From contig CAZUAT010000024.1 of assembly GCA_964618415.1 (NCBI GenBank), positions 1 through 39,447 on the forward strand: a DNA stretch of 39,447 nt. Reading direction: 5' to 3'. The notes below the pieces were generated by a model, which was not told the DNA's origin, ran no database searches, and saw nothing but the letters and a program-made list of their open reading frames with translations. This stretch comes from JACTMI01 sp964618415 (GTDB lineage Bacteria; Acidobacteriota; Thermoanaerobaculia; Multivoradales; JAGPDF01). The translations under genes and the position numbers were made by a program. Of this stretch, positions 1 through 8,864 are shown piece after piece; the stretch's first letter is position 1; the number at the start of each line of letters is the position of its first letter.

Positions 1-2
1 CC

Positions 3-59
3 CACGCGCCCGGCGAGGGGCCGCTGGCGCGCGACGACGCGGAGAACTTCCATGGCTGA
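3..59 (+). CDS. Possible C-terminal tail of an upstream gene (partial)
   Basis: The frame is open from the window edge and stops with TGA at 57-59, so it would overlap the next start codon by eight bases (ATG at 52). The last residues read LARDDAENFHG. Such short overlaps are common between genes of one operon here. Only 18 codons are visible, so no function can be given, and the frame may be open by chance in GC-rich DNA. Confidence 0.3.
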   Translation, partial: HAPGEGPLARDDAENFHG

Positions 60-2346
60 GACGCTCCGGCCCCGCGAAACGCCACTCGATCCGCCGGCCG
101 ACGATCCGTTCGGGCCGCGCGCCGCCTGGTCGTCCGGCGCCCGGCTCGACACCGGCGTCGAGCCCGACCGGATCGTCGACACCCACTGCTGCTTCTGCGG
201 CCAGCAGTGCGGCATCCGCCTGGAGGTCAAGGACGAGCAGGTGATCGGCTTCCAGCCGCGGTACGACTTCCCGTTCAACCGCGGCATGCTCTGCCCGAAG
301 GGGATCAAGCGCTACCTGCAGGGAGCTCATCCCGACCGGCTGCTCTCCGCCCTCGAACGCGACGAGACGGCGCCCGGCGGCTTCCGTCCCCTGGCCTACG
401 AGCGGGCGATCGCGCAGGCAGGCGCCGAGATCCGTCGGATTCAGGAGAGCTTCGGCCGCGACGCGATGGCGGTCCTCTCCGGCGCCAGCCTGACCACCGA
501 GAAGGCCTACCTGATGGGCAAGTTCGCCCACCTGGCGCTGGCGACCTCGAACATCGATTACAACGGCCGGCTCTGCATGGTGTCCGCGGGGGCGGGCAAC
601 ACGAAGGCGTTCGGAATCGACCGGGCCGCCAATCCGTGGAGCGACATTCTCGGCGCCGAGGTGGTCTGGATTTCGGGCGCCAACGTGGCCGAATGCGCGC
701 CGATCACCACCGACTACGTCTGGCAGGCCCGCGAGCACGGCGCGCGGGTGATCGTCGTCGACCCGCGCCTGACTCCGATCGCCCGCACCTGCGACCTATT
801 CCTGCCGATCCGGCCGGGCACGGACGTCGCGCTGTTCAACGGCATCCTGCATCTGATGATCGAGAACGGCTGGGTCGACCGCGATTTCATCGCCCGCTCG
901 ACGGTCGGCTTCGAGGAGGTCGAGCGGGCGGTGGCCGAGTGGACGCCGGCCCGCACCGCCCGCACGACCGGCATCGCGGAGGCGGCGATCCGCCGCGCCG
1001 CCGAGTGGTGGGGCACCGCGCGGACCAGCTTCCTGATGCATGCGCGCGGGATCGAGCACTCCAGCCACGGCGTCCAGAACGTGCTCGGAGCGATCAATAT
1101 CGTTCTCGCCTCGGGCCGCATCGGACGCGAGTTCTGCGGCTACGCCACCATCACCGGACAGGGCAACGGGCAGGGTGGACGCGAGCACGGGCAGAAGTGC
1201 GACCAGCTGCCGGGCGGCCGCAAGCTCGCCGACCCGGAAGCGCGCGCCTACGTAGCCGGCGTCTGGGGCGTTGCGCCCGAGGAGTTGCCGCAGCCGGGCG
1301 TCGATGCGTACGAGATCTTCCGCCGTATCGAGCGCGGCGAGATTCGCGGGCTGCTCTCGATCTGCTTCAACCCCGTCGTCTCGCTGCCCGACAGCGACTA
1401 CGTGCGGGAGATGCTCGGGCGGCTCGAGTTTTTCGTCGCCATCGACTTCTTCCTCAGCGAGACGGCCCGCCACGCCGACCTGGTGCTGCCGGGCTCGCTC
1501 CACGAGGAGGACGAGGGGACGGTCACCACTGCCGAGGGACGGGTGATCAAGATCAACAAGGCGGTGGAATGCCCCGGTGAAGCCCGTCAGGACTGGCGCA
1601 TCATCCAGGACCTGGCCCAGGCCATCGGGCGCGGACACGGTTTCACGTTCGAGGGCCCCCGCGAGATCTTCGAGGAGCTGCGTGTCGCCTCCAAAGGGGG
1701 CGTTGCGGACTACTCGGGCATCAGCTGGGAGAAGGTCGAGCGCCAGCAGGGCGTCTTCTGGCCCTGCCCGTCCGAGGACCACCCCGGCACTGCCCGGCTG
1801 TTCGAGCCCGGCTCGTGGAATGTCGTCGCGCACGGGGCCGGCCCGTTCTATTTCCCGGACGGCAAGGCGCGCTTCAACGTGGCGACCTACACGCCGCCGA
1901 CCGAGGTGCCGGATGCCGACTACCCGCTGATCCTCACCTCCGGGCGTCTGATCAGCCAGTTCCTCTCCGGCACCCAGACCCGCCGCATCGGGCCGCTGCT
2001 CGACATGGACCCGGAACCGTTCATCGAGCTGCATCCGCACCTGGCCGAGGAGCTCGGGATTCCCGACGGGGCGTGGGCGACGGCCGAGACGCGCCGCGGG
2101 ACGCTCACGCTGCGGGCCCGCGTCGTCACCACGATCCGCCCCGACACCATCTTCGTTCCGTACCACTGGCCCGGCCGGCGCAGCGTCAACCGGCTGACCA
2201 TCGCGGCCCAGGACCCGATCTCGAAGATCCCCGAGTTCAAGGCCTGCGCGGTGCGGCTCCGAGCGGCGACCGCCGAGGAGGCGCGCCACGCGGCGGCGGT
2301 CGCTTCGCCCTCGCGACGGCCGATCCTCTCCACGGTCGGCAACTGA
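52..2346 (+). CDS. Molybdopterin oxidoreductase, assimilatory nitrate reductase-like (NasA/NarB clade)
   Basis: A 764-residue catalytic subunit of the bis-MGD (DMSO reductase) superfamily. The N-terminal [4Fe-4S] site is Cys46-x2-Cys49-x3-Cys53 with Cys81. Cys175, in RLCMVSAG, sits where NapA/NasA-type enzymes have the Cys that ligates molybdenum. The segment TGQGNGQGGREHGQK (about residue 365) is characteristic of assimilatory nitrate reductases, and the MGD-binding C-terminal domain is complete (ends ...PEFKACAVRL). No twin-arginine or other signal peptide is visible, so it should act in the cytoplasm. GGAG lies just upstream of the ATG. It heads a tight operon with an FeS subunit, a Rieske protein and a small membrane protein, so the electron donor is probably not the NADH or ferredoxin used by classical Nas enzymes. 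Nitrate as substrate is inferred from motifs. A formate dehydrogenase-like or other oxyanion activity is the main alternative. Confidence 0.85.
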   Translation: MAETLRPRETPLDPPADDPFGPRAAWSSGARLDTGVEPDRIVDTHCCFCGQQCGIRLEVKDEQVIGFQPRYDFPFNRGMLCPKGIKRYLQGAHPDRLLSALERDETAPGGFRPLAYERAIAQAGAEIRRIQESFGRDAMAVLSGASLTTEKAYLMGKFAHLALATSNIDYNGRLCMVSAGAGNTKAFGIDRAANPWSDILGAEVVWISGANVAECAPITTDYVWQAREHGARVIVVDPRLTPIARTCDLFLPIRPGTDVALFNGILHLMIENGWVDRDFIARSTVGFEEVERAVAEWTPARTARTTGIAEAAIRRAAEWWGTARTSFLMHARGIEHSSHGVQNVLGAINIVLASGRIGREFCGYATITGQGNGQGGREHGQKCDQLPGGRKLADPEARAYVAGVWGVAPEELPQPGVDAYEIFRRIERGEIRGLLSICFNPVVSLPDSDYVREMLGRLEFFVAIDFFLSETARHADLVLPGSLHEEDEGTVTTAEGRVIKINKAVECPGEARQDWRIIQDLAQAIGRGHGFTFEGPREIFEELRVASKGGVADYSGISWEKVERQQGVFWPCPSEDHPGTARLFEPGSWNVVAHGAGPFYFPDGKARFNVATYTPPTEVPDADYPLILTSGRLISQFLSGTQTRRIGPLLDMDPEPFIELHPHLAEELGIPDGAWATAETRRGTLTLRARVVTTIRPDTIFVPYHWPGRRSVNRLTIAAQDPISKIPEFKACAVRLRAATAEEARHAAAVASPSRRPILSTVGN

Positions 2347-2368
2347 GCGGCGGACGAGGGGAGGCACG

Positions 2369-3021
<653 letters not shown>

Positions 3022-3025
<4 letters not shown>

Positions 3026-3567
3026 CCGTGCGCGACCCCGACGAGTTGACGATCCCTCCGGACGGCCGCCCGCTCTCCGATCAGCCGCGCTGGCGCCGCG
3101 ACTTCCCCATCGACGTTCCGCAGGATCAGTACGTCGCCCGCCGTGAGTTCACGAAATTCCTCGCTCTGACGAGCTTCGCCTTCGTCGTCGGGCAGGCCTG
3201 GATCGTCGCGCGCGGCCTGTTCGGCCGCCGACCGGCCACTCCAGCGGCCCGGGTGGCCCGGCTCGGCGATCTGCCGATCGGCGGCTACCTGCCGTTCCAC
3301 TATCCCGATCCGCACGCCCCGTGCCTGCTCGTGCGCCTCGGCGAGCGCGAAGTCGTCGCCTTCGACCAGCGCTGCACGCATCTTTCCTGCCCGGTCGTAC
3401 CGCAGGTCGAGCGCGGCCGCTTCCACTGTCCGTGCCACGAAGGAAACTTCGATCTCGCCACCGGCAGGCCGCTGTCCGGACCGCCGCGGCGGCCGCTGCC
3501 GCGCATCGAACTCGAGCTGCGCGGCGACGAGATCTGGGCGGTCGGCGTCACGGAGCGCACCTCGTGA
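3022..3567 (+). CDS. Membrane-anchored Rieske [2Fe-2S] protein
   Basis: A 181-residue protein starting at a GTG inside the stop codon of the previous gene. The cluster ligands are Cys118-Thr-His120 and Cys136-x2-His139. Cys123 and Cys138 match the disulphide pair of bc1-type, high-potential Rieske proteins (CTHLSC and CPCHEG). Before the fold, residues 40-63 read as twin arginine plus FxK followed by one hydrophobic helix, as in Tat-dependent Rieske proteins of bc complexes, so the domain is probably exported but tethered. It presumably carries electrons to or from the FeS subunit. That is topologically awkward, because the other two subunits lack export signals. The stop overlaps the next start (GTGA). 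Confidence 0.9.
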
Positions 3568-3788
3568 GCCGTCGCCCGTTCTCCCGTCCGCAGCGGCTGC
3601 TGATCCTGTCGGGGATCGTGTCGATCGTCGTCCTGATCGTCACCCTGCAACTCTGGCTGCTGACGGCCACCATGAACGCTCACCTCGGCGGGGACGACAC
3701 GATCGTCGTTCCGGCCGCCGCCGCCAGCCTCGGCTGCTTCGTGCTCGTCCTCGGTCTGCTGCGCTACGTCTACCGGCTGGAGCGCTGA
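3564..3788 (+). CDS. Small two-helix membrane protein of the nitrate-reductase-like operon
   Basis: A 74-residue protein beginning at the GTG that overlaps the Rieske stop codon by four bases. Two hydrophobic helices are visible, about residues 12-36 (LLILSGIVSIVVLIVTLQL) and 48-69, joined by a short polar loop containing HLGGDD, with Arg-rich ends. I see no haem or metal ligand pattern beyond single His and Cys residues. By position it is probably a membrane anchor or assembly subunit for the complex. I do not recognise the family with confidence. Confidence 0.7.
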   Translation: MSRRPFSRPQRLLILSGIVSIVVLIVTLQLWLLTATMNAHLGGDDTIVVPAAAASLGCFVLVLGLLRYVYRLER

Positions 3789-3820
3789 GCGCTCCGACTG
3801 GCCGGCCCCGACTCGCCTGC

Positions 3821-4891
3821 ATGCCGTCCGCCGCCACCGCTCCGCTGTCCGCGCGCCCGGCCATGCGATGGGCCAGCGCCGTCGCCGACCTGTTCCCCGG
3901 CTACTTCGCCCTCGTCATGGCGACGGGGATCGTTTCGATCGCCAGCCATCTGCTCGGCTTTCCCCGCTTCGCCTGGGCGCTGCTGCTGGTCAACCTGCCG
4001 GCCTACACGGTGCTGCTCGGCATGACGGCGATCCGGTGCGTCCGGTTTCCCGGCCGCATCGCCGCCGACCTCGCCGACCATGCGCGCGGCTCCGGCCACT
4101 TCACGATCGTCGCCGGGACCTGTGTGCTCGGCAGCCAGTGCCTGCTGATCGCCGGCTGGCGGGACGTTGCGGCAGCGCTGCTGGCCGTCGGGATCATGCT
4201 CTGGGCCCTGGTGATGTACTCCTTCTTCACTGCGGTGATCGTGCGACGCACCAAGCCGACGCTCGAACAGGGGATCAACGGCGCCTGGTTGATCGCCACC
4301 GTCGCCACGCAGTCTGTCGCGGTGCTGGCGATCTCGCTCGCCGATCCGTTCGGCTGGGCGCCCGAGGCGGTTGCCTTCGGCGCGCTGATCTTCTTCCTGG
4401 TCGGCTGCATGCTCTACCTGGCGATCATCACGCTGATCTTCTACCGCTTCACTTTTCTGCCACTCGAGAGCGCCACCCTGACTCCTCCCTACTGGATCAG
4501 CATGGGGGCGGTTGCGATCACTACCCTCGCCGGTTCGACGCTGCTGCTCGCCCGCGACCGTTCGCCGCTGCTCGCCGAACTGACGCCCTTTCTCAAAGGA
4601 TTCACGCTCTTCTTCTGGGCAGCCGGCACCTGGTGGATTCCGCTGCTGCTGCTGCTCGGCGCCTGGCGGCATCTGGTGCGCCGCCATCCGATCGCCTACG
4701 ACCCGCAGTTCTGGGGAATGGTGTTCCCGCTCGGCATGTACGCTGCGGCCACGTTCCGCCTCTCGCGGGCATTGCCCTTCGAACCGCTCGAACTGATCGC
4801 CCGTGGGGTGTGGCCGCTCGCCGTGCTCGCCTGGGCGATGACGGCGGCCGGGCTGGTGCGACGCCTCGCGAGCCGGCCCGGCCGCGCCTGA
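3821..4891 (+). CDS. TDT-family anion transporter (TehA/SLAC1-like)
   Basis: A 356-residue integral membrane protein with about ten hydrophobic helices. It has the family-typical opening FPGYFALVMATGIVSI near residue 25 and the late motif FWGMVFPLGMYAAAT near 303. The voltage-dependent anion channel / C4-dicarboxylate / tellurite-resistance (TDT) family includes bacterial TehA and plant SLAC1, which conducts nitrate and chloride. It begins 32 bases after the two-helix protein on the same strand, with no clear Shine-Dalgarno, so it may be read from the same message. An anion role, such as nitrate entry or nitrite exit, is inferred from its neighbours. Malate, sulfite and tellurite are alternatives. 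Confidence 0.85.
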   Translation: MPSAATAPLSARPAMRWASAVADLFPGYFALVMATGIVSIASHLLGFPRFAWALLLVNLPAYTVLLGMTAIRCVRFPGRIAADLADHARGSGHFTIVAGTCVLGSQCLLIAGWRDVAAALLAVGIMLWALVMYSFFTAVIVRRTKPTLEQGINGAWLIATVATQSVAVLAISLADPFGWAPEAVAFGALIFFLVGCMLYLAIITLIFYRFTFLPLESATLTPPYWISMGAVAITTLAGSTLLLARDRSPLLAELTPFLKGFTLFFWAAGTWWIPLLLLLGAWRHLVRRHPIAYDPQFWGMVFPLGMYAAATFRLSRALPFEPLELIARGVWPLAVLAWAMTAAGLVRRLASRPGRA

Positions 4892-4924
4892 ACTCGCTGG
4901 AGCTTTCTACAATTCTCGGGGGTC

Positions 4925-4941
4925 ACCGGGTCAGACCCGGT
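4925..4941. terminator. Tight inverted repeat between convergent genes
   Basis: ACCGGGT-CAG-ACCCGGT is a perfect seven-base stem with a three-base loop, in the gap between the convergent transporter and metallothionein-like genes. It covers the stop codon of the minus-strand gene. There is no T tract, so a bidirectional terminator role is only a guess. Confidence 0.3.
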
Positions 4942-5182
4942 CCTCGAGCCCCTTCTCTCCTTCCTGCTCGGCGCAATGCGCGCAGCAGTAGATGACGCCG
5001 TCCGCCTCGGCTCCGTGCCCGATCACCCGGCAGCCGCAGTGGCGACAGACCGGGGCGAGCAGATGGATCGCGCATTCGAACGAGTCGAACGTGAAGCGGT
5101 TGCCGGACGTGCCCGGACCGGCGGCGACGATGACCTCGAACGCCTTGTCGTAGACGTTGCCGCAGACGCTGCAGGGCTTCAT
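4931..5182 (-). CDS. Cys-rich metallothionein-like small protein
   Basis: An 83-residue protein with four CxxC-type groups: CSVC at residue 4, Cys37 in the FDSFECAIH segment, CRHCGC near 46 and CCAHC near 66. The layout and the GHG and YCCAHC motifs match a common bacterial family often annotated as prokaryotic metallothionein. Zinc or other metal binding is likely; its cellular role is not established from sequence. The start is set at MKPCSVC because upstream residues in the same frame are low-complexity Ser/Thr/Arg that mirror the adjacent barrel gene. It lies ten bases after that gene and is probably co-transcribed. Confidence 0.75.
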   Translation of the reverse strand: MKPCSVCGNVYDKAFEVIVAAGPGTSGNRFTFDSFECAIHLLAPVCRHCGCRVIGHGAEADGVIYCCAHCAEQEGEKGLEDRV

Positions 5183-5192
5183 GTCGGCCACC

Positions 5193-5816
5193 TCAGAACG
5201 TCCAGCGCACGCCCAGGTGGGCACCGATACCGTCGAGGTCGAGGTCGGCGCGATCCTCCACCTCGATGTCGTCGATGTCGTCGAGGTCCTCCGGGTCCAA
5301 CCGGACCTGCGCGGTTGCCTTGCGCCAGTGCCCTTCGACGAAGAGCTCGGGGCCGCGGCCGTCACCGATCGTCGCTCCCAGGGCCGCGAAGTAGCCGAGT
5401 TCGTCGTCGATCTCACCGAAGTCGCTGTCGAGCAGGAAGTAGCTGCCGCCCGCGGCCAGATGGGGGCGGAAGATGCCGCGCGGCGCGAAGGTGAAGCGCA
5501 GGCCCGCCTCGAGCGGAGCCACCTGAATGCCCCGCCGCTGGAAGACCGGGTCGTCGCTGTCGAAGATATTCGCGAGCGGATCGTCCGTCAGCTCTTCGTA
5601 GTAGGACGCGCGCAGTTCCAGCGCCAGCGACGGATTGAACGGCATGCCCAGGATCAACCCGCCGCCGGCGGTGTCCCCGGCCACGTCGGTGTCCCAGTAA
5701 CTGCCCATCAGCGTGAAGTCGGCAGCAGCCGACGGCGCAGCGATGAGCGCGAGTGCGAGCAGCAGTGCAGGCACTCCCATCGCCTGACGCACTGCGGTCT
5801 GACTGGATGAACGCAT
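5193..5816 (-). CDS. Outer-membrane beta-barrel protein with signal peptide
   Basis: A 207-residue exported protein. A signal peptide covers about residues 1-32 (hydrophobic core LLLALALIAAPSAAA). The rest shows alternating hydrophobic strands such as LALELRASYYEEL, LEAGLRFTFAP and LGVRWTF, and ends in Phe, the usual C-terminal signature of outer-membrane barrels. An acidic stretch, RLDPEDLDDIDDIEVEDRAD (about 171-190), probably forms a surface loop and might bind divalent cations. GAGGGAGG precedes the ATG. It resembles small OmpW/OmpX-like barrels. No substrate can be assigned. Confidence 0.75.
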   Translation of the reverse strand: MRSSSQTAVRQAMGVPALLLALALIAAPSAAADFTLMGSYWDTDVAGDTAGGGLILGMPFNPSLALELRASYYEELTDDPLANIFDSDDPVFQRRGIQVAPLEAGLRFTFAPRGIFRPHLAAGGSYFLLDSDFGEIDDELGYFAALGATIGDGRGPELFVEGHWRKATAQVRLDPEDLDDIDDIEVEDRADLDLDGIGAHLGVRWTF

Positions 5817-5983
5817 CGATACCTCCCTCGGGTCGGATGTTCACGGCGCCGCGCCTGCGACGCCGACTTTCACCATCCGACTGCGCAAGGAGGATGCCAA
5901 CCGTGAACAGCGGACAGCGCGCCGCCCACCCGCGCCGCTCCGCCGCTCGCGCGAGTGCGCCGATGTCGTGGCTTCGCCGACGG

Positions 5984-5999
5984 TGGCATTCGACATGCA
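5984..5999 (+). promoter_or_regulatory. Possible sigma-54 promoter upstream of the CsbD-like gene
   Basis: TGGCATTCGACATGCA places GG and GC ten bases apart (GG 5985-5986, GC 5997-5998), the spacing of -24/-12 elements, about 70 bases before the CsbD-like ATG. Only the core bases match and no enhancer-binding site was identified, so chance occurrence is possible. The surrounding gap 5817-6067 holds no other clear feature. Confidence 0.22.
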
Positions 6000-6067
6000 C
6001 CTGCTGTCGGGGGCACGGACCGGCGGTCGTTGTCGGTGTTCGACCGACGCGACGCCAGGGAGGCAGC

Positions 6068-6328
6068 ATGAACCTCGAGATCCTCGCGGGCAAATGGAAG
6101 CAGTTCAAAGGCGAGTCGCGCCGTCTGCTCGGAATCCTGTTCGACGATCATCGAACCGAAGCGGCTGGCGCCGTGGACGAGATTGTCGGGCGGCGTCAGG
6201 AACTCGATGGTCTGCTCAGCGAAGTCGAGCCGGCAGGAGATGAGCTTCTCGAGCGACTGGCCGACGATGACGTGCGGCGCTCCGGCGATCTGAGCGACCG
6301 GGGCGAGGCCGGGACGCGACCGTCCTGA
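6068..6328 (+). CDS. CsbD-like stress-response protein
   Basis: An 86-residue protein opening with LAGKWKQFKGESRRLLG, followed by IVGRRQELDGLLSEV near residue 40. These are the two halves of the CsbD-like motif (GKWKQ.KG ... G.rdqL.G.lqe). The family is small, soluble and induced by stress in many bacteria, with no known biochemical activity. The start is the ATG 3' of AGGGAGG; this gives a family-like N-terminus with a somewhat long C-terminal tail (DDDVRRSGDLSDRGEAG). The frame stays open upstream to about 5753, including a GTG after AAGGAGG near 5903, so a longer form cannot be excluded. Confidence 0.75.
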   Translation: MNLEILAGKWKQFKGESRRLLGILFDDHRTEAAGAVDEIVGRRQELDGLLSEVEPAGDELLERLADDDVRRSGDLSDRGEAGTRPS

Positions 6329-6352
6329 ACCGAGCCGCCGTCGGCCCGGCAT

Positions 6353-7756
6353 TCAGGGCTGCGAGCGACTCCAGTCCCGGGCGTCACCGGGCTCGAAGCT
6401 GTCCGCGAAGACGAGGTTCGACCGCACGCGCAGGATGGCCATGGCCGATTCGTCATCGGCATCGAGGGCGTAGCCGACCGCAACGGGCTTGCCGCCCGCC
6501 AGAGCGATGGCGTGAGCGCGATCGCTGCCGTTGCTCGTGCGATCGAATTCGTAGCGGGCGAGGCCGTCGGCATGGAACGTCGCGTCGAGCTGTCCGGTGT
6601 CGTCGAGACGCGCGAGAAGAAAGCCGCTCCGCTGCGGTCCGTTGGCATTGATCGATCCGGCGATCACCAGCCGGCCGTCGCCCTGCGGCATCGCGTCGGA
6701 CAGCTCGACGCCCTCCTCGAGCGAGATGAACGCTCCGCCGCCGACGCCCCAGGTCGGATCGTCAGCACCGTTGGCGCGGCGACGGTCGACATAACCGGCG
6801 CTTCCTCCCGCGATCGTGACGTTCGTCACCAGATACGTTTCGTCGGTCGCCGGGTCGACCACCATCGCGGCCGTCTCGTGAACGCCGATCCCCGGCTCGA
6901 GGTCAAGGAAGCCGAAGCTCCCGAACGTAGAGTCCAGCCCGCCCATCCAGTTCAGGCGCGCGACGTGCGGCTGCTGGTCGGCCCCGAACGCGAGCAGCAC
7001 CCGCCCGTCGGCAGTGGCGGCGACGGAGGTCACCAGGTCGTTGGTGGTGCCGCCGTCGGAGATCGGCGCCCAGCCGTCGAACGAAAAGGTCGTGTCCAGC
7101 GTGCCGTCGGGGAGCAGGCGGACGGCGAACGGATTGTAGTGCGTCGTGTTGGAGGGGCAGCGCAGGCACGACCCCGCCAGGACGATCTTGCCGTCCCGTT
7201 GCCGGATCGCATCGACGAAGATCGCCGTGCCGTTCGCCCATGGCGAGGGGACCCAGAGGAACCCGGAATCCCCGAACGACGGATCGGGATCCCCGGCCGG
7301 GGTCAACTTCGCCAGTGCCGGCAGCTGCATGTCGCCGTCGTAAGTCGTGCCGACCAGCAGCAGCGAGCCGTCGGGGTCCGCGAAGATGCCGTGCAGCCGA
7401 TCGGCGCCGTTCTCGACGAGGTCGAATGCGATCCGCCGCCGCCCGTTCTCGCCCCAGCCGGAGTCGAGCAGGCCGCTGCGCGTGAATTTGGCCAGCGCCC
7501 AGTCGAAGCCGACGCCGTCGTCGTCCTCCCAGATGAGGGTACCGCCGATGACGACACTGCCGTCGGGCAGCGGCGCGACCTCCGAGGCTTCCGCGTAGGT
7601 CGTCGTGCCGGCGGTCCAGACGACGACCGCCTTGCCGTCGCCGGAGAAGGTCAGGTCGAGGTCGCCGTCGGCGGCCACCGCGGCTCCAGCCGTGAACAGG
7701 ACGATCCCTGCGAGCACAACCGATGCGAGGCGTGAGCGAAGGTGCGAGATCGGCAT
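6353..7756 (-). CDS. Secreted delta-60 repeat beta-propeller-like protein
   Basis: A 467-residue exported protein. Residues 1-30 form a signal peptide (SVVLAGIVLFTAGAAVA). The mature part has repeated delta-60 units of the form LD.tF...G, with recognisable copies GDLDLTFSGDGK, GDPDPSFGDSGF, GTLDTTFSFDGW, GGLDSTFGSFGF and GQLDATFHADGL, alternating with DG.ivl.G strands. It ends in VFADSFEPGDARDWS, a variant of the DGFESG..W tag also seen near the N-terminus of the protein at 9644. The start is the ATG at 7756; the frame is open further upstream but is Ser/Arg low-complexity and overlaps the aldo/keto reductase gene. Role unknown, probably extracellular. Confidence 0.85.
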   Translation of the reverse strand: MPISHLRSRLASVVLAGIVLFTAGAAVAADGDLDLTFSGDGKAVVVWTAGTTTYAEASEVAPLPDGSVVIGGTLIWEDDDGVGFDWALAKFTRSGLLDSGWGENGRRRIAFDLVENGADRLHGIFADPDGSLLLVGTTYDGDMQLPALAKLTPAGDPDPSFGDSGFLWVPSPWANGTAIFVDAIRQRDGKIVLAGSCLRCPSNTTHYNPFAVRLLPDGTLDTTFSFDGWAPISDGGTTNDLVTSVAATADGRVLLAFGADQQPHVARLNWMGGLDSTFGSFGFLDLEPGIGVHETAAMVVDPATDETYLVTNVTIAGGSAGYVDRRRANGADDPTWGVGGGAFISLEEGVELSDAMPQGDGRLVIAGSINANGPQRSGFLLARLDDTGQLDATFHADGLARYEFDRTSNGSDRAHAIALAGGKPVAVGYALDADDESAMAILRVRSNLVFADSFEPGDARDWSRSQP

Positions 7757-7817
7757 CACGACACAGAACGCGGCAAGCGCGCCAGGGGTGACACGCCCGC
7801 TTCCGGACGGCAACTCC

Positions 7818-8765
7818 TCAACCGCGGCCGGCGCTTTCGAGCCGCTCGCACTGACCCGGGTCGAGTTGGAGATGCATGGCCCCGAGCAGCTCCTCGACCT
7901 GCTCCACGCTGGTGGCGCTGGCGATCGGCGCCGCCACGCCCGGCTGAGCGGCGAGCCAGGCGAGCGCCACCTGGGCCGGAGTTCCATTCACCTCGCCGGC
8001 GATCGTGTCGAGGGCAGCCAGCACGGCGAGCCCGCGCCCGTCCAGGTACTTGCCCGCGCCGGCGCCACGCGCCCGACCGGACAGGTCTTCCGCGCTCCGA
8101 TACTTGCCGGTCAGGAAGCCGGAGGCGAGCCCGTAGTACGGCACGGCGGCAACGCCGCGATCCACGCAGAGCTGCTGCAGCGGCCCCTCGAAGGCGTCCC
8201 GCTCGAGCAGGTTGTAGTGCGGCTGCAGCACGGTGTAGCTCGCCAGCCCGCGCTGCGCGCTCAGGTCGAGCGCCTCGCGCAGGCGTGGCGCCGTGTGGTT
8301 GGACGCCCCCAGCGCCCGCACCTTGCCCGCCCGCACCAGCCGGTCGAATGCCTCCAGCACGTCCTCGAGCGGCACCGAGGGGTCGTCGTAGTGGGCGAAG
8401 TAGAGGTCCACGACATCGACACGCAGGCGGCGCAGCGAGCCCTCGATCGCCGCGGCGATCCGCTCCGGCGCCAGGCCTCGCGAACCGCCCATCGGGCCGC
8501 CGACCTTGGTGGCGATCAGCACGTCGTCGCGCCGCCGGCGGGCAGCGAGCCAATCACCGATCAGCGTCTCGGACTCTCCCCCCTGATTGCCCGCCGCCCA
8601 ATGCGAGTAGCTGTCGGCCGTGTCGATCATCCGGCCGCCTCCGGCGACGAACGCGTCGAGCACCGCGAACGAAGCGGAGCGATCGGCGGTCCACCCGAAC
8701 ACGTTGCCGCCGAGGATCAGTGGCGGCGTCGACAGGCCACTCGCTCCGAGTTGACGATCCTGCAT
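7818..8765 (-). CDS. Aldo/keto reductase
   Basis: A 315-residue NADPH-dependent oxidoreductase of the aldo/keto reductase TIM-barrel superfamily. The catalytic tetrad is visible as Asp48 and Tyr53 (DTADSY), Lys87 (ATKVGG) and His125 (YFAHYDD). The cofactor-binding regions GASNH (about 159) and, later, IASATSVEQVEELLGA are present. The length is typical. A good Shine-Dalgarno (GGAGGGGG) precedes the ATG. It lies 61 bases upstream of the delta-60 protein on the same strand, but a shared function is not apparent. Substrate unknown; most like the YajO/oxidoreductase branch that acts on sugars and small aldehydes. Confidence 0.9.
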   Translation of the reverse strand: MQDRQLGASGLSTPPLILGGNVFGWTADRSASFAVLDAFVAGGGRMIDTADSYSHWAAGNQGGESETLIGDWLAARRRRDDVLIATKVGGPMGGSRGLAPERIAAAIEGSLRRLRVDVVDLYFAHYDDPSVPLEDVLEAFDRLVRAGKVRALGASNHTAPRLREALDLSAQRGLASYTVLQPHYNLLERDAFEGPLQQLCVDRGVAAVPYYGLASGFLTGKYRSAEDLSGRARGAGAGKYLDGRGLAVLAALDTIAGEVNGTPAQVALAWLAAQPGVAAPIASATSVEQVEELLGAMHLQLDPGQCERLESAGRG

Positions 8766-8864
8766 GGCGATCCCCCTCCGCAGTCGATCGTACCGCGCCG
8801 GCTCCGCCCGCCGGCAGCGCCGGCACCGTTCGCGTTACGCTCAGCGGACTGGAGGAACTGTCCG

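Noticed and set aside
796..2367. Long minus-strand frame opposite the molybdenum oxidoreductase
   Set aside because: The composition is low-complexity Arg/Gly/Asp without domains, while the plus-strand gene has all catalytic and cluster residues.
5753..6067. N-terminal extension of the CsbD-like protein
   Set aside because: The residues are Arg/Ser-rich with no family match, and a good Shine-Dalgarno precedes the ATG at 6068. It is kept only as an alternative start.
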